DNA of 64,000 nt from Gaiellasilicea sp963806955 (GTDB lineage Bacteria; Actinomycetota; Thermoleophilia; Gaiellales; Gaiellaceae). Under the pieces are notes generated by a model. It was not told where the DNA came from. It searched no databases and saw only the letters and a program-made list of their open reading frames with translations. The position numbers and the translations under genes were made by a program. This document shows, piece after piece, positions 10,505 through 19,669 of this stretch. The stretch lies in the NCBI GenBank assembly GCA_963806955.1, contig CAWDZG010000002.1, positions 620,001 through 684,000 on the forward strand. Reading direction: 5' to 3'. How positions within the stretch are numbered: position 1 is the stretch's first letter; the number at the start of each line of letters is the position of its first letter.

Positions 10505-13303
10505 ATGCCGGCACGACTTCGCCTCCCGCTCGCCCTTGCCGCCTGCGCGCTCGTGACCGCGCTCGTCTCCGTGGGGTTGTGGCAGCAGGAGCAGGCCGAT
10601 GTCCGCAGCGAAGCGAGCGAGCGGGCCACCGGCGCCGCAGCTGCGGTGGAAGAGCGCGCCGGCGCCGCCGTTCTCGCCCTCCAGGGAGTCCGCGCCGCCT
10701 ACGACGCCACGGGCGCAGTCGACGCCGCGGCGTTCGCCACCCACGCCAAGGTGCCTCTCGCCCGTCCAGAGATCGTCGCCGTCGGCTGGGCGCCCCGCGT
10801 CTCCGCGTCGGAGCGCGGCGAGGTCGAGCAGTCGGAGCAGGTTCGGATCGGCGCCCCGACCGACACGCGCTTCACCTACCCCCTTCTACGCCAGGAGCCG
10901 GCCACCGGTTCTCCCGACGTGCTCGACCTCGGCGCGGATCCCGCGCTCGGCGAGGCGCTCCGGAGCGCCCGCACGACCGGCGAGCCGACGGTCTCCGCCC
11001 CGGTGCGGCTCGAGCGGGACGGCAGTCTCGGCGCCTTCGTCTTCGTCCCCGTCTTCGCCCGTGGGCTTCCGCTCGACACCCCGGCCGAGCGGCGGGATGC
11101 ACTACTCGGCCTCGTCGCAGGCGCCCTCTCCGCGAACGAGCTCGTCCGCGCCGCCCTCGACGGGCTCCCTGACGGGCTCGACGTCCGCGTCACCGACGGA
11201 GCGGCCGTGTTCGCACGCGGCTCCGGCGGCACGACGGTCTCAGAGGCCCGAGTCGGCGGCCGCACGTGGCGGATCGCCCTGGAGCCTGCAGCACCGTCCC
11301 CGGCCGTCCCGGTCGGCGCCGCCGTCACCGGAGCCGGGATCATGCTCCTCCTGCTCGGTGCGGCGATCCGGCTGCGCCGACGCGCGGCGGCAGAGCTGGT
11401 ACTCGAGCGCTCGCTCGCACGCGAGCGGGTCACGTCCTCCCGGGCGCTCGCGCAGGTGGGCGAGGAGCAACAGGCACGACGCCTCGTCGCGGATGCAAGC
11501 GACGCGGTCGTGCTCGAGCTCGATCGCGACGGCCTGATCCGCTCGTGCTCGGCCGCGATCGAGCACGTGCTCGGCTGGACCCCCGCGGAGCTGGTCGGCA
11601 TCGAGGTGTACTCGCTGCTGCACCCGGACGACCTGCTCACACCGTCCAACGGCCCGCAGCGCTACGTCCGCAAGGACGGCAGCTACGTCGTGCTCGAGGG
11701 CCGCCGCATCTCCCGCCGCGACGAGCTCGGCTTCGTCGCCGGCGTCGTCAGCGTCCTGCGCGGGCCCGCCGTGCCCACCGCACGCACGGCCGAGCAGCGC
11801 ATCCAGGACGCCGTCTCGCTCGAGCCGGACCCGGTGGAGTTGTTCTCGGTCGTCGCCGAGGAGATCGCTCGCGATCTCGGTGTCGGCTCGGCCGCGGTCG
11901 TCCGCTTCGAGACGGGCGGCTTCGCCACGATCGTCGGCGCCGTCGAGCCTCGCGGCTCGGCCGACCTCGTTCCCGGCACGGTCGTCTCGCTCGAGGGCGA
12001 CGAGCCCTGCGCTCTCGTCTTCCGGACTGGTCAAGCAGCTCCCGGCGCCGCTCCGCTGCGGGTCGGTGCCCGGCTCTGGGGCGCGATCGTCGCGGTCGGA
12101 GCCGAGCCCGTTCGCCTGCTCGAGCTCGCCGTCGCCTCGCAGCCGGCGATCGCATTCGCCGACGCGAGCGCTCAGCTCGGCGCACTGGCGACGCGCGACC
12201 AGCTGACCAACCTGCCCGACCACCGTGCCTTCCACGAGCAGCTGCGCGCCGAGGCCCGGCGCGCCGAGCGCCACGAGCGCGCGCTCTCGCTCGTCCTGAT
12301 CGACCTCGACGGCTTCAAGCAGATCAACGCCGAGCACGGCCGCCTCGCCGGCGACCGCGTGCTCGCCGAGGTCGGCCGCCGCCTCGCCGCCACGGTGCGA
12401 AACGGCGAACTGGTCTCGCGCCTCTCCGCCGACCACTTCGGCTGGGTCCTGCCGGAGACGGAGGGCCTGAACGGCTGGATCGCCGCCGAGCGTGCCCGCC
12501 GCGCGATCGCCGCCGCCCCGATCGAGGGTGTCGGCTCGATCACCGCCTCGGCCGGGGTCTGCGACTTCGAGGACGTCGGCGGCGCCGACGAGCTGCTCGC
12601 ACTCACCGAGCTGGCGATCTCGCACGCCAAGAGCTCGGGCGGCGACGCCACGTTCCGCTACAGCGCCGAGCTCGACGGCAGCGACGCCGAGGACGACGCC
12701 GAGGACGATCGCGGGCTCGCCCGCCTGCGCGCACTCGCACGCGAGCTCGATGCGGAGGACCCCGGCACCGAAGGACACTCCGAACGCGTCTCGCGCCTGG
12801 CTGAGAAGCTCGCGATCGCAGGCGGCTGGGCCGGGGACCGTGCGGTCGCACTCGCCCAGGCGGCCTTGCTGCACGACGTCGGCAAGCTCGGCGTCGACGA
12901 GGACGTCCTCCGCAAGCCGGGGCCGCTCAGCGCCGACGAGCTGGAGCAGATGCGCAACCACCCGGACACCGGTGCGGAGCTCGCCGTGAAGGCGCTCGAC
13001 GAGGAACAGCTCTCCTGGATTCGCCACCACCACGAACGCTGGGACGGCGGCGGCTATCCCCACGGTGTCGCCGGCGAGGCGATCCCGGCCGGCGCCCGGC
13101 TGCTCGCGCTCGCCGAGGCCTGGGACGCGATGACGTCGATGCGCAGCTACGGCGAAGCGCTCTCGCTCGACGCCGCGCTCGCTGAGTGCAAGCGGGAGCG
13201 CGGTGCGCAGTTCGCACCCGAGGCCGTGGACGCGCTCCAGCGGCTGTGGACGCTCGGCGCGCTTGACGCCGCAGACGTCCGTGCGTCTGCCGCCGACCGC
13301 TAG
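10505..13303 (+). CDS. Membrane CHASE-PAS-GAF-GGDEF-HD-GYP signalling protein (c-di-GMP phosphodiesterase candidate)
   Basis: 932 residues. TM1 about 8-25; extracytoplasmic CHASE-like sensor about 35-260; TM2 about 268-290; PAS about 330-420; GAF about 440-560; GGDEF about 565-705; HD-GYP about 735-925. The GGDEF signature is replaced by SADHF (near 640), so cyclase activity is unlikely. The HD-GYP part keeps HDVGKLG (near 790) and HHHERWDGGGYP (near 841), so it probably hydrolyses cyclic di-GMP. The degenerate GGDEF may bind GTP as a regulator. It starts 42 bp after the XRE-cupin gene and overlaps the next convergent gene by 4 bp. Confidence 0.88.
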   Translation: MPARLRLPLALAACALVTALVSVGLWQQEQADVRSEASERATGAAAAVEERAGAAVLALQGVRAAYDATGAVDAAAFATHAKVPLARPEIVAVGWAPRVSASERGEVEQSEQVRIGAPTDTRFTYPLLRQEPATGSPDVLDLGADPALGEALRSARTTGEPTVSAPVRLERDGSLGAFVFVPVFARGLPLDTPAERRDALLGLVAGALSANELVRAALDGLPDGLDVRVTDGAAVFARGSGGTTVSEARVGGRTWRIALEPAAPSPAVPVGAAVTGAGIMLLLLGAAIRLRRRAAAELVLERSLARERVTSSRALAQVGEEQQARRLVADASDAVVLELDRDGLIRSCSAAIEHVLGWTPAELVGIEVYSLLHPDDLLTPSNGPQRYVRKDGSYVVLEGRRISRRDELGFVAGVVSVLRGPAVPTARTAEQRIQDAVSLEPDPVELFSVVAEEIARDLGVGSAAVVRFETGGFATIVGAVEPRGSADLVPGTVVSLEGDEPCALVFRTGQAAPGAAPLRVGARLWGAIVAVGAEPVRLLELAVASQPAIAFADASAQLGALATRDQLTNLPDHRAFHEQLRAEARRAERHERALSLVLIDLDGFKQINAEHGRLAGDRVLAEVGRRLAATVRNGELVSRLSADHFGWVLPETEGLNGWIAAERARRAIAAAPIEGVGSITASAGVCDFEDVGGADELLALTELAISHAKSSGGDATFRYSAELDGSDAEDDAEDDRGLARLRALARELDAEDPGTEGHSERVSRLAEKLAIAGGWAGDRAVALAQAALLHDVGKLGVDEDVLRKPGPLSADELEQMRNHPDTGAELAVKALDEEQLSWIRHHHERWDGGGYPHGVAGEAIPAGARLLALAEAWDAMTSMRSYGEALSLDAALAECKRERGAQFAPEAVDALQRLWTLGALDAADVRASAADR

Positions 13304-14413
13304 CCGACCGACCGGAAGCGTTGCAGGGCAGCCTGGGCGACTCGTCCGGCGAGCTCGTCGGCGCTCGCACCGACTCCGGCCTGGCTCCAGGTCAGCACCG
13401 TGACGACGTACGCGCCGCCGTCGAAGTAGACGAGGCCGTTGTCGTGGCGCGCGTGCTCGAGCCAGCCGGCCTTGTGCAGCAGCGTCGCGGTGCTGCCGAG
13501 ATAGCGGCCGAGCTTGCCCCCGTCCGCCACCTGCGCGAGCAGGCGGAGGAGATAGCGCGCCTCGGAGCCGGTGACGCCGAGCCGGAGGAGCGGGCCCTTC
13601 CCGTTCGCCGCGAGGTGCACCGCGCGCGCGAGCCGGGCGAGATCCCACGCGGTCGTGTACTTGCCGACGCCGAAGCGCGGCTGCGCGTCGACCCTGACGG
13701 GGATCGGCCCCTGCAGCGCACGGGTCGTCTCGTAGCCGCCGTACATGAGCGAGTCGGTGAGCCCGAGCGCGTTCAGCAGCGCGTTCACGCGCGCCGAGCC
13801 GGCGCTCGTCGAGCCCGCGAGCCACACCTCGAGCCTGTTCGCGGCCTCGTTGTCGGAGTTGACGAGCATCTGCCGCAGCAGCGAGTCGACCTCGCCGCCC
13901 GCCCTCGGCTTGCCGTCGTGCTTGCGCAGGACCGTGACCGCGATCGCGAGCTTCAGCGTCGAAGCCGCCGGGAACCGCGCCCGGGCGTTCCAGGCGGCAC
14001 CGCGGCCGGTGGTCAGATCCTGAACGTAGACGGCGCTCGTGCCACCGAACGCCTCGCGCGCGCGAGCGCACGGTCCGGGAGAGCGCCGGATCCTCCGTCG
14101 TCACGGCAGACGTCCGGACGCGCGTGCGCGGGAGGCCGTAGACGCCGTGGACGACGCTCGAGGAGCGGACGCCCGCACCGTCGACGGCCGTCACGCGCAG
14201 CGTGAGCTCGCGCCGCGGCAGCTGGACGTTGAGGGAGAAGCTCCGTCCCCGCAGCGGCCGGTCCGCGAGCACGCGTTCCCCGACGCGGACGATCACCCGC
14301 CGCGTCCCGGGCGGCGCCGTCCCGGAGACGAGCCCGAACGAGACCTCGCGGGGCGCGGGCGCGACGAGCGCGGGCGGCGGGAGCGCCGGAACGTCGATCA
14401 TGCTGCCAATCAT
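13300..14413 (-). pseudogene. Class A beta-lactamase-like serine hydrolase with N-terminal Ig-like region, frameshifted
   Basis: Two frames are needed. From ATG 14413 about 120 residues form a beta-rich, Ig-like region. Near 14055-14064, in a run of five CG dinucleotides, the frame is lost. The next frame continues with the hydrolase: STLK (SxxK, catalytic Ser) in PAASTLKLAIAV, SDN in MLVNSDNEAANRL, and HKAG in place of KTG. Adding one CG unit would restore a single frame of about 371 residues. The family includes beta-lactamases and D-Ala-D-Ala peptidases acting outside the membrane, but no clear signal peptide is seen. The start shares a CATG with the divergent polymerase gene. Confidence 0.75.
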
Positions 14414-15476
14414 GGCGATTCTCGCGCATCTCGACCTCGACGCCTTCTTCGCGGCGGTCGAGGAGCTCGAGCGGCCCGAGCTGCGACGGGCTCCCCTCGT
14501 CGTCGGCGGCGACCCAAAGGGGCGGGGCGTGGTCTCGACCGCGAACTACGTCGCGCGCCGCTTCGGGATCCACTCGGCGATGAGCTGCGCGGAGGCCCGG
14601 CGGCGCTGCCCGGAAGCGGTGTTCGTGCGGCCCCGGCACACGCTCTATCGCGAGTACTCGCAGGCGGTCTGGGCGGCGGTGCGGGAGGTGGTGCCGCTCG
14701 TCGAGCGGACGGGGCTCGACGAGGGCTACCTCGACTTCGCAGGCCTCGCGCGTGACTTCGTTCGGGCGCGTGCCGCCGCCGAGGCGGTGCAGACGTCGGT
14801 CCGTGCCGCCACGAGCCTCTCCTGCTCGCTCGGGGTGGCGCCGAGCAAGGTCGTCGCCAAGGTCGCCTCCGACCGGCGCAAGCCGGGCGGGATCACGGTC
14901 GTCCCCGCCGGCACCGAGGCGTCGTTCCTGGCGCCCTTCGCCGTGCGCGCGCTCCCCGGCGTCGGCCCGCGGGCGCAGCAGCGCCTCGCGGCTGCCGGCG
15001 TGACCACGGTCGGAGGGCTGGCGGCCCTCTCCGACCTCGACCTCCGGGGCGTCCTGCCGGGACAGGTCGGCCGCATGCTTCGCGACCGGGCCAACGGGGT
15101 CGACCCGCGCCGGCTCGAGACGACGAGCGAGCGCATCTCGATCTCCGTCGAGGAGACGTTCGAGCGCGACCTGCACGACCGGGCACTACTCCACGCCGAG
15201 TTGCGCCGGATGGCCGACCGGCTGGGCGCGCAGCTGCGGCGCGACGGCCTCTCCGCCCGGACGGTGACGGCCAAGCTCCGTTACGGCGACTTCTCGATCC
15301 GGAGCCGCTCGACCAGCCTCGACGTCGGCATCGACGATCCCGAGCGCATCGGCGAGCTCGCCTGCTCCCTGCTCGACCGCGGCCTCCGTGACCGGCCCGG
15401 GGCGCTGCGGCTCGTCGGCGTCGGCGTCTCCGGCCTCGCCGACTACCGCCAGCTCAGCCTGGACGAGCCGGGCTAG
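14412..15476 (+). CDS. dinB: DNA polymerase IV (Y-family translesion polymerase)
   Basis: 354 residues from ATG 14412. The palm has HLDLDAFFAAVE (first catalytic Asp) and TGLDEGYLDF (D103/E104, metal binding). The finger segment is YVARRFGIHSAMS, the HhH motif is LPGVGPRAQQRL, and the little-finger domain follows. The C-terminal QLSLDEPG resembles a beta-clamp binding motif (QLxLF-like). It copies damaged templates with low fidelity. ATG 14400, four codons upstream in frame, is an alternative start. The 3' end overlaps the convergent binding-protein gene by 4 bp. Confidence 0.94.
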   Translation: MAILAHLDLDAFFAAVEELERPELRRAPLVVGGDPKGRGVVSTANYVARRFGIHSAMSCAEARRRCPEAVFVRPRHTLYREYSQAVWAAVREVVPLVERTGLDEGYLDFAGLARDFVRARAAAEAVQTSVRAATSLSCSLGVAPSKVVAKVASDRRKPGGITVVPAGTEASFLAPFAVRALPGVGPRAQQRLAAAGVTTVGGLAALSDLDLRGVLPGQVGRMLRDRANGVDPRRLETTSERISISVEETFERDLHDRALLHAELRRMADRLGAQLRRDGLSARTVTAKLRYGDFSIRSRSTSLDVGIDDPERIGELACSLLDRGLRDRPGALRLVGVGVSGLADYRQLSLDEPG

Positions 15477-16372
15477 CCGAGGTCGTTGGCGGCGAGGAAG
15501 TCCTTCGCCACCTGCGCCGCGGGCTTCTTGTCGATCGCGACGGCCGAGTTCATCGCGATGATCGCCTCGTCCGAGAGCAGGGCGCTGACGGCGTTGACGG
15601 CTTCGCGGAAGTCCTGCCCGAGCTCGTCGGCGAGCTGCTGGTTGACGACCGGAGCGACGTTCTGGAAGCCGAAGTTCGCCTCCGGATCCTCGAGCACGAC
15701 GTACTTGCCCGACGCGAGCGGTGGATCGGTGGAGAAGATCGCGGCGACGTCGACGGCGCCCTGGTCGAGCGCCTCGTACGGGCTGATCCCGGCGAAGGGG
15801 ACGAACTGGACGTCGGTAACCCCGTACTTGTCCTTGACGCCGACGAGCCCCTGCAGGCGCGTCTCGAACTCGGGCTGGCCGCCGAGCTTGAAGGTGCCGA
15901 TCCCGGCGAGATCGCCGATCGACGACAGGCTCTTCGCGTCGGCCGTCTCCTTCGTGACCGCCAGCGCATCCGTGTCGGAGAAGGGCGTCATGTCGAGCAG
16001 GGTGAAGCCGCGATCCTGCTGCAGCGACTTCGCCCGGTCGTACGTCTCCTGCGCGGTGCCGGGCGACTCCGTCTCGCCGAAGACGACGGTCAGGATCGTG
16101 CCGGTGTACTCGGGGTAGAAGTCGATCTGGCCGCTCGTCAGCGCCTTGTCGATGATCTCGGTCGAGCCGATCGAGCTCTTCAGGTTGACCGTGTAGCCCT
16201 TGGCCTCGAGCGCCTGCTTGTAGAGCTGGCCGAGAATGATCGCCTCGGTGAAGTTCTTGGAGCCGATCGTGATCGGCGTGTCGCTCGCGGCGGCGCCGCC
16301 GTCGCTGTCGCCGCCACCGCAGCCTGCTGCAACCAGCAGGAGCACGAAGAGGGGCGCGAGTCGGCGAACCAT
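15473..16372 (-). CDS. Glycine betaine/choline-type (OpuAC/ProX family) substrate-binding lipoprotein
   Basis: 299 residues. A lipoprotein signal peptide ends in LVAAGCGG (lipidated Cys). The mature part begins TPITIGSKNFTEAIILGQLY, the hallmark of OsmF/OpuBC-type osmoprotectant binding proteins, followed by SGQIDFYPEYTGTIL and GVTDVQFVPF. It would capture quaternary amines for an ABC importer, but no permease or ATPase is nearby, so it is an orphan or serves a distant transporter. It lies 10 bp after the ankyrin gene. TAGGGT sits 7 nt before its ATG and may be an internal promoter. Confidence 0.88.
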   Translation of the reverse strand: MVRRLAPLFVLLLVAAGCGGGDSDGGAAASDTPITIGSKNFTEAIILGQLYKQALEAKGYTVNLKSSIGSTEIIDKALTSGQIDFYPEYTGTILTVVFGETESPGTAQETYDRAKSLQQDRGFTLLDMTPFSDTDALAVTKETADAKSLSSIGDLAGIGTFKLGGQPEFETRLQGLVGVKDKYGVTDVQFVPFAGISPYEALDQGAVDVAAIFSTDPPLASGKYVVLEDPEANFGFQNVAPVVNQQLADELGQDFREAVNAVSALLSDEAIIAMNSAVAIDKKPAAQVAKDFLAANDLG

Positions 16373-16382
16373 TGCGGAAACC

Positions 16383-17009
16383 CTATAGCAGGGGGCTCGT
16401 GTCGTCGCCGGCGAGCTGCGCCGGCGTCTGCCCGTCGTCGTTCGCGCGGGTCGGGTCGGCGCCCGCCTCGAGCAGGGCCTCGACGCTCTCGCGGTCGTCG
16501 TTCTGCGCCGCCGAGTGGAGCGGCGTGAAGCCACCGTCCTGAGCCGCGTTCGGGTCGGCGCCGTGCTCGAGCAGCAGCTTGACGATCCCCGAGTGGCCGG
16601 CCGAGGCGGCGCTGTGCAGGGGGGTCACGTGCAGGGTCGCGTGGCGCGCGACAGGGCTCGGCTCGGCGCCGCGCTCGAGCAGCGTTCGCGCCGCGCCCTC
16701 CTGGCCGAAGTAGGCGGCGTAGTGGAGCGGCGTGAAGCCGTCGGGAGACCACGCACGCGCGAGCTCGGGCTCGCCGTCGAGCAGCGCCTCGAGCCCGCGC
16801 GTCCGCCCGACGGCGGCCGAGTCGAACACGTCGAGCGGTGGGTTCGCGTCGAGAATCGGGTCGACGAGCTCGGGCTTCCCGTTGTAGAGCGCGAACAACA
16901 CGGGCGAAAGGCCCTCGTCGTTCCGCTCCCCGGCACGCTCCGGCCGGGTCTCGAGCTGCTTGCGGACGGCGTCCTCGTCCCCGGTGGCGATCGCGTCGAA
17001 GAGGCTCAC
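16383..17009 (-). CDS. Ankyrin-repeat protein
   Basis: 208 residues. Repeats with the TPLHxAAxxG core occur as FTPLHYAAYFG, VTPLHSAASAG, FTPLHSAAQND and a terminal QTPAQLAGDD, with a degenerate N-terminal repeat. No signal peptide or enzyme domain is present, so it is a cytosolic protein-binding scaffold of unknown partner. It is the third gene in a tight operon, 11 bp after the amidinotransferase-like gene. GTG 17009 is the start used. Confidence 0.87.
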   Translation of the reverse strand: MSLFDAIATGDEDAVRKQLETRPERAGERNDEGLSPVLFALYNGKPELVDPILDANPPLDVFDSAAVGRTRGLEALLDGEPELARAWSPDGFTPLHYAAYFGQEGAARTLLERGAEPSPVARHATLHVTPLHSAASAGHSGIVKLLLEHGADPNAAQDGGFTPLHSAAQNDDRESVEALLEAGADPTRANDDGQTPAQLAGDDTSPLL

Positions 17010-17020
17010 GGCGCGGAACT

Positions 17021-17869
17021 CTACGCACGCAGGAGCGGGCGCGTCAGACAGGTCGGGCCGCCGTCGCCCTTGCGGGAGATCTCGTCCCCCTTGTACGTCG
17101 TCACCTCGACCCCGGCGGCCTCCAGCCTGCGCCGCGTCTCGTCGTTGCCCTCGAGCGCGAGCGCGCGCCGGGGACCGAGCGCGAGCACGTTCGGCCCCAT
17201 CGACTCGAACTCCTCGTCCGGCACCTCGACGAGGTCGATCCCGCGCTCGGCGAGCAGCTCGAGCAGGCGCACGGGTGCGAGCCGCGGGTAGACGAGCGCG
17301 AGGTCGGTGTCGAGGGGCGAGATCAGGCTCATCAGGTGCATCACCTCGCCGCGGCCATGCCAGTGCGGCAGGTCGAACGTGAGCACGGTCGCCTCCGGAA
17401 ACGCCGCCCGTAGCTGCTCGACGCCGGCGGCGTTCGTGCGATAGCCGCGACCGGCGAGGAGCGTGTCGCGGTCGAGCCAGAGCGTGTCGCCGCCGTCGAT
17501 CGTCCCCGGTGCCTCGATCCGCGCGACGACGGGGATGCCCGCGCGCTCGAGGTCGCCGACGAGGGCGTTCGGCTCGCCGAGGCGCCCATCCTTCCCGGGG
17601 CGCAGGAGAACGGCCCCGCGGGCGCCTACGAGCACCGGGTCGTACGCGTAGATCGCGTCCGGGTTGCCCGGCTCGCCCTCCGCGACGATGACTTCCGCCC
17701 CCGCGGCCTCGAGGAGGGCCCGGAACGCCTCGTGCTCCGCAGCCGCGGCTACGGCATCCGGCTCCGCCCGCCAGCCGTACTCGCGCCAGCGCGAGGCATC
17801 GGCGGGCTGAGGCGGACGGACGAGCACGCGCCGGAGCGGGTCGGTCATCGAGCGGGCGTCGTGGCTCAT
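17021..17869 (-). CDS. Guanidino-group modifying enzyme (dimethylargininase/amidinotransferase superfamily)
   Basis: 282 residues from ATG 17869, which overlaps the upstream stop (ATGA). ATG 17848 is an alternative. Features of DDAH-like pentein enzymes: EAPGTIDGGDTLWL (substrate acid residues), HWHGRGEVMHLMS (catalytic His region) and GDGGPTCLTRPL (nucleophilic Cys near the C-terminus). The family hydrolyses methylated arginines to citrulline or transfers amidino groups. The exact substrate is not determinable. It is in an operon with an SGNH lipoprotein. Confidence 0.88.
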   Translation of the reverse strand: MSHDARSMTDPLRRVLVRPPQPADASRWREYGWRAEPDAVAAAAEHEAFRALLEAAGAEVIVAEGEPGNPDAIYAYDPVLVGARGAVLLRPGKDGRLGEPNALVGDLERAGIPVVARIEAPGTIDGGDTLWLDRDTLLAGRGYRTNAAGVEQLRAAFPEATVLTFDLPHWHGRGEVMHLMSLISPLDTDLALVYPRLAPVRLLELLAERGIDLVEVPDEEFESMGPNVLALGPRRALALEGNDETRRRLEAAGVEVTTYKGDEISRKGDGGPTCLTRPLLRA

Positions 17870-18549
17870 GGGAGCCGGAAGGCTAGCTCGCCGAGCCGGC
17901 GATAGCCCTCGACGGACGGGTGGTCGCCGTCGGCCGTCCACTCCTCGCGCATCCGCCCGGGCTCGTCCCGGCTCTCGAGCGTGGCGTAGAACGGGAGCAC
18001 CGGCACGTCCTCCTCGCGCGCGAGCTCATCGATCAGCTCGTTCAGCCGGTCGATCGGCTCCCGCGTCCCGGGCCAGCCGCGGTTCCACGGCAGGACGTTC
18101 GCGATCGCGACTCGCAGGCCGCGCTCCTTTCCGCTCCGGACGAGCGCGCGGAGGTTCTCGGCGGCCGGCTCGACGTCGCGGCCCTGCGCGATGTCGTTGA
18201 TGCCGCCCTGCACGACGAGGACGTCCGCGCCCTCGACGCAGGCTTCGAAACGAGCTGCGATCTCGTCGGTCCGCTCGCCCCAGACGCCGCAGTTGCGGAA
18301 CCGCAGCCGAGCGTCCTTGCGCGCGGCCCAGTACTCCCACTGGCTCTGCTCGTCGAGCGCGTCGCCGTAGGTCGCGCGCACGTCCGGGTCGGGATCCCAG
18401 GAGGGCGAGCCCGCGTGGATCGAGTCGCCGAGCGCCGCGACGACGATCGTCCCCTGCTCGTTCACCGTGTCGATCTCTCCTCCGTCCGGCCGGCCGCAGC
18501 CGGCGAGCACGATCAGGAGCAGAGCGTAGAGGCAGGCGCGGCGTCCCAT
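17866..18549 (-). CDS. SGNH/GDSL-family hydrolase lipoprotein
   Basis: 227 residues with a lipobox LIVLAGCG, so probably anchored outside the membrane. SGNH blocks are present: VVAALGDSIHAG (Ser), NCGVWGERT (Gly), VVQGGINDIAQG (Asn) and DGDHPSVEGYRRL (Asp and His). These enzymes are esterases acting on lipid, acyl or sugar esters. It is the first gene of a four-gene operon (SGNH, DDAH-like, ankyrin, binding protein) with spacings of -4, 11 and 10 bp. Confidence 0.9.
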   Translation of the reverse strand: MGRRACLYALLLIVLAGCGRPDGGEIDTVNEQGTIVVAALGDSIHAGSPSWDPDPDVRATYGDALDEQSQWEYWAARKDARLRFRNCGVWGERTDEIAARFEACVEGADVLVVQGGINDIAQGRDVEPAAENLRALVRSGKERGLRVAIANVLPWNRGWPGTREPIDRLNELIDELAREEDVPVLPFYATLESRDEPGRMREEWTADGDHPSVEGYRRLGELAFRLP

Positions 18550-18594
18550 CGGCGCAACGGATTCGCCACGCGCAGCCGGGCGGATCGGGCGGTC

Positions 18595-19539
18595 CTACTC
18601 GACCGCGCCGAGCTGACCGGCGGTGCGCTCGTGCTCCGGCGTCCCCGGCTCCAGCCGTTCGAGCGCACCGCGCCAGGCCGTGCGGGCCTGCTGGTCGTGA
18701 CCCTGGCCGCGGTGGAGCGCGCCGAGATTCGCCAGCACCCGGCCGGCGCCGTGGTCGTCGCCGAGCTCCGTCAGGAGGGCGACGGCCATCTCGTAGGAGT
18801 CGAGCGCGCCGGTCTCGTCACCGGTCCGCGCCTGGGCGAGACCGATGCCGTTCAGGGTCAGCGCCTCGCCGTGCCGGTCGCCGAGCGCCCGGAAGATCGC
18901 GAGCGCCTGCTCTCCGAGCTCGAGTGCCTCCTCGTGCCGGCCCTGCTGGCGGAACGTTGCCGCCTGCTCGTTCAACCGGCGCGCTTCCCTCGGGCCGGGC
19001 GGTGGGACTCGCTCACGCCGCTCGGCGAGCGCACCGCGCGCGTCCCGGGCCCTCGCCACAGCCGCGGTCGCGGCGGCAAGCCCCGCCGCCTGGGTGCGCC
19101 GGCGGCCGGCGTCGGTCGCTGCGCCCGCTGCCCGCGCTTGGCGGGCGGCAGCTGCTCGGTGGCCGGCCCAGTCGATCCGTCCCATCCGGTCGGCGGCGGT
19201 CCGGGCAGCCCTCAGCGCCGCGGCGTCCAGTGCGCGGCCGTGTGTGGCGACGCGCCGGCCGAACGAGGCCGTCACGTCTGCGCCGCCGCGTGCACGCACA
19301 GCCGTCGCAGAGCGCGCACGCGTCCAGTCGATCGGGCTCCCGTGACCGCCCCGGATCCGCACAATCCCGACGAGCGGGCGACCGTAGGAGGCGATCGCGG
19401 CGGCGGCGAGCACCACCACGGCGACGAACGCGACAGCGACAGGCGCGAGCCCGAGCGCGACAAGGAAGGCGCCCCAGAAGAAACCGGCCACCGCGAGGGC
19501 AACCAGACGGCGCTCCTTTTGCGAAAGCTGTCTCGACAT
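18595..19539 (-). CDS. Membrane-anchored tetratricopeptide-repeat protein
   Basis: 314 residues. Two N-terminal membrane segments (about 12-32 and 33-52), an Ala/Arg-rich linker, then about three TPR units from about 185 on (EARRLNEQAATFRQQGRHEE, GEALTLNGIGLAQARTGDE, GRVLANLGALHRGQGHDQ). Such repeats mediate protein contacts. The linker is low-complexity and high-GC. It is 130 bp downstream of DUF2339; no partner can be inferred. Confidence 0.8.
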   Translation of the reverse strand: MSRQLSQKERRLVALAVAGFFWGAFLVALGLAPVAVAFVAVVVLAAAAIASYGRPLVGIVRIRGGHGSPIDWTRARSATAVRARGGADVTASFGRRVATHGRALDAAALRAARTAADRMGRIDWAGHRAAAARQARAAGAATDAGRRRTQAAGLAAATAAVARARDARGALAERRERVPPPGPREARRLNEQAATFRQQGRHEEALELGEQALAIFRALGDRHGEALTLNGIGLAQARTGDETGALDSYEMAVALLTELGDDHGAGRVLANLGALHRGQGHDQQARTAWRGALERLEPGTPEHERTAGQLGAVE

Positions 19540-19669
19540 GGTCGTTCACCTTTCCGAACGGGGGCCAGCGGTACACATTCGCGGCGCCGGACGCCCGTCC
19601 TCCGCGGCGCAGGCTAGACGAGGACGACCGGGATCCGGGCGTGAGCGCTCCGTTGGCCGACGCAAGCCG

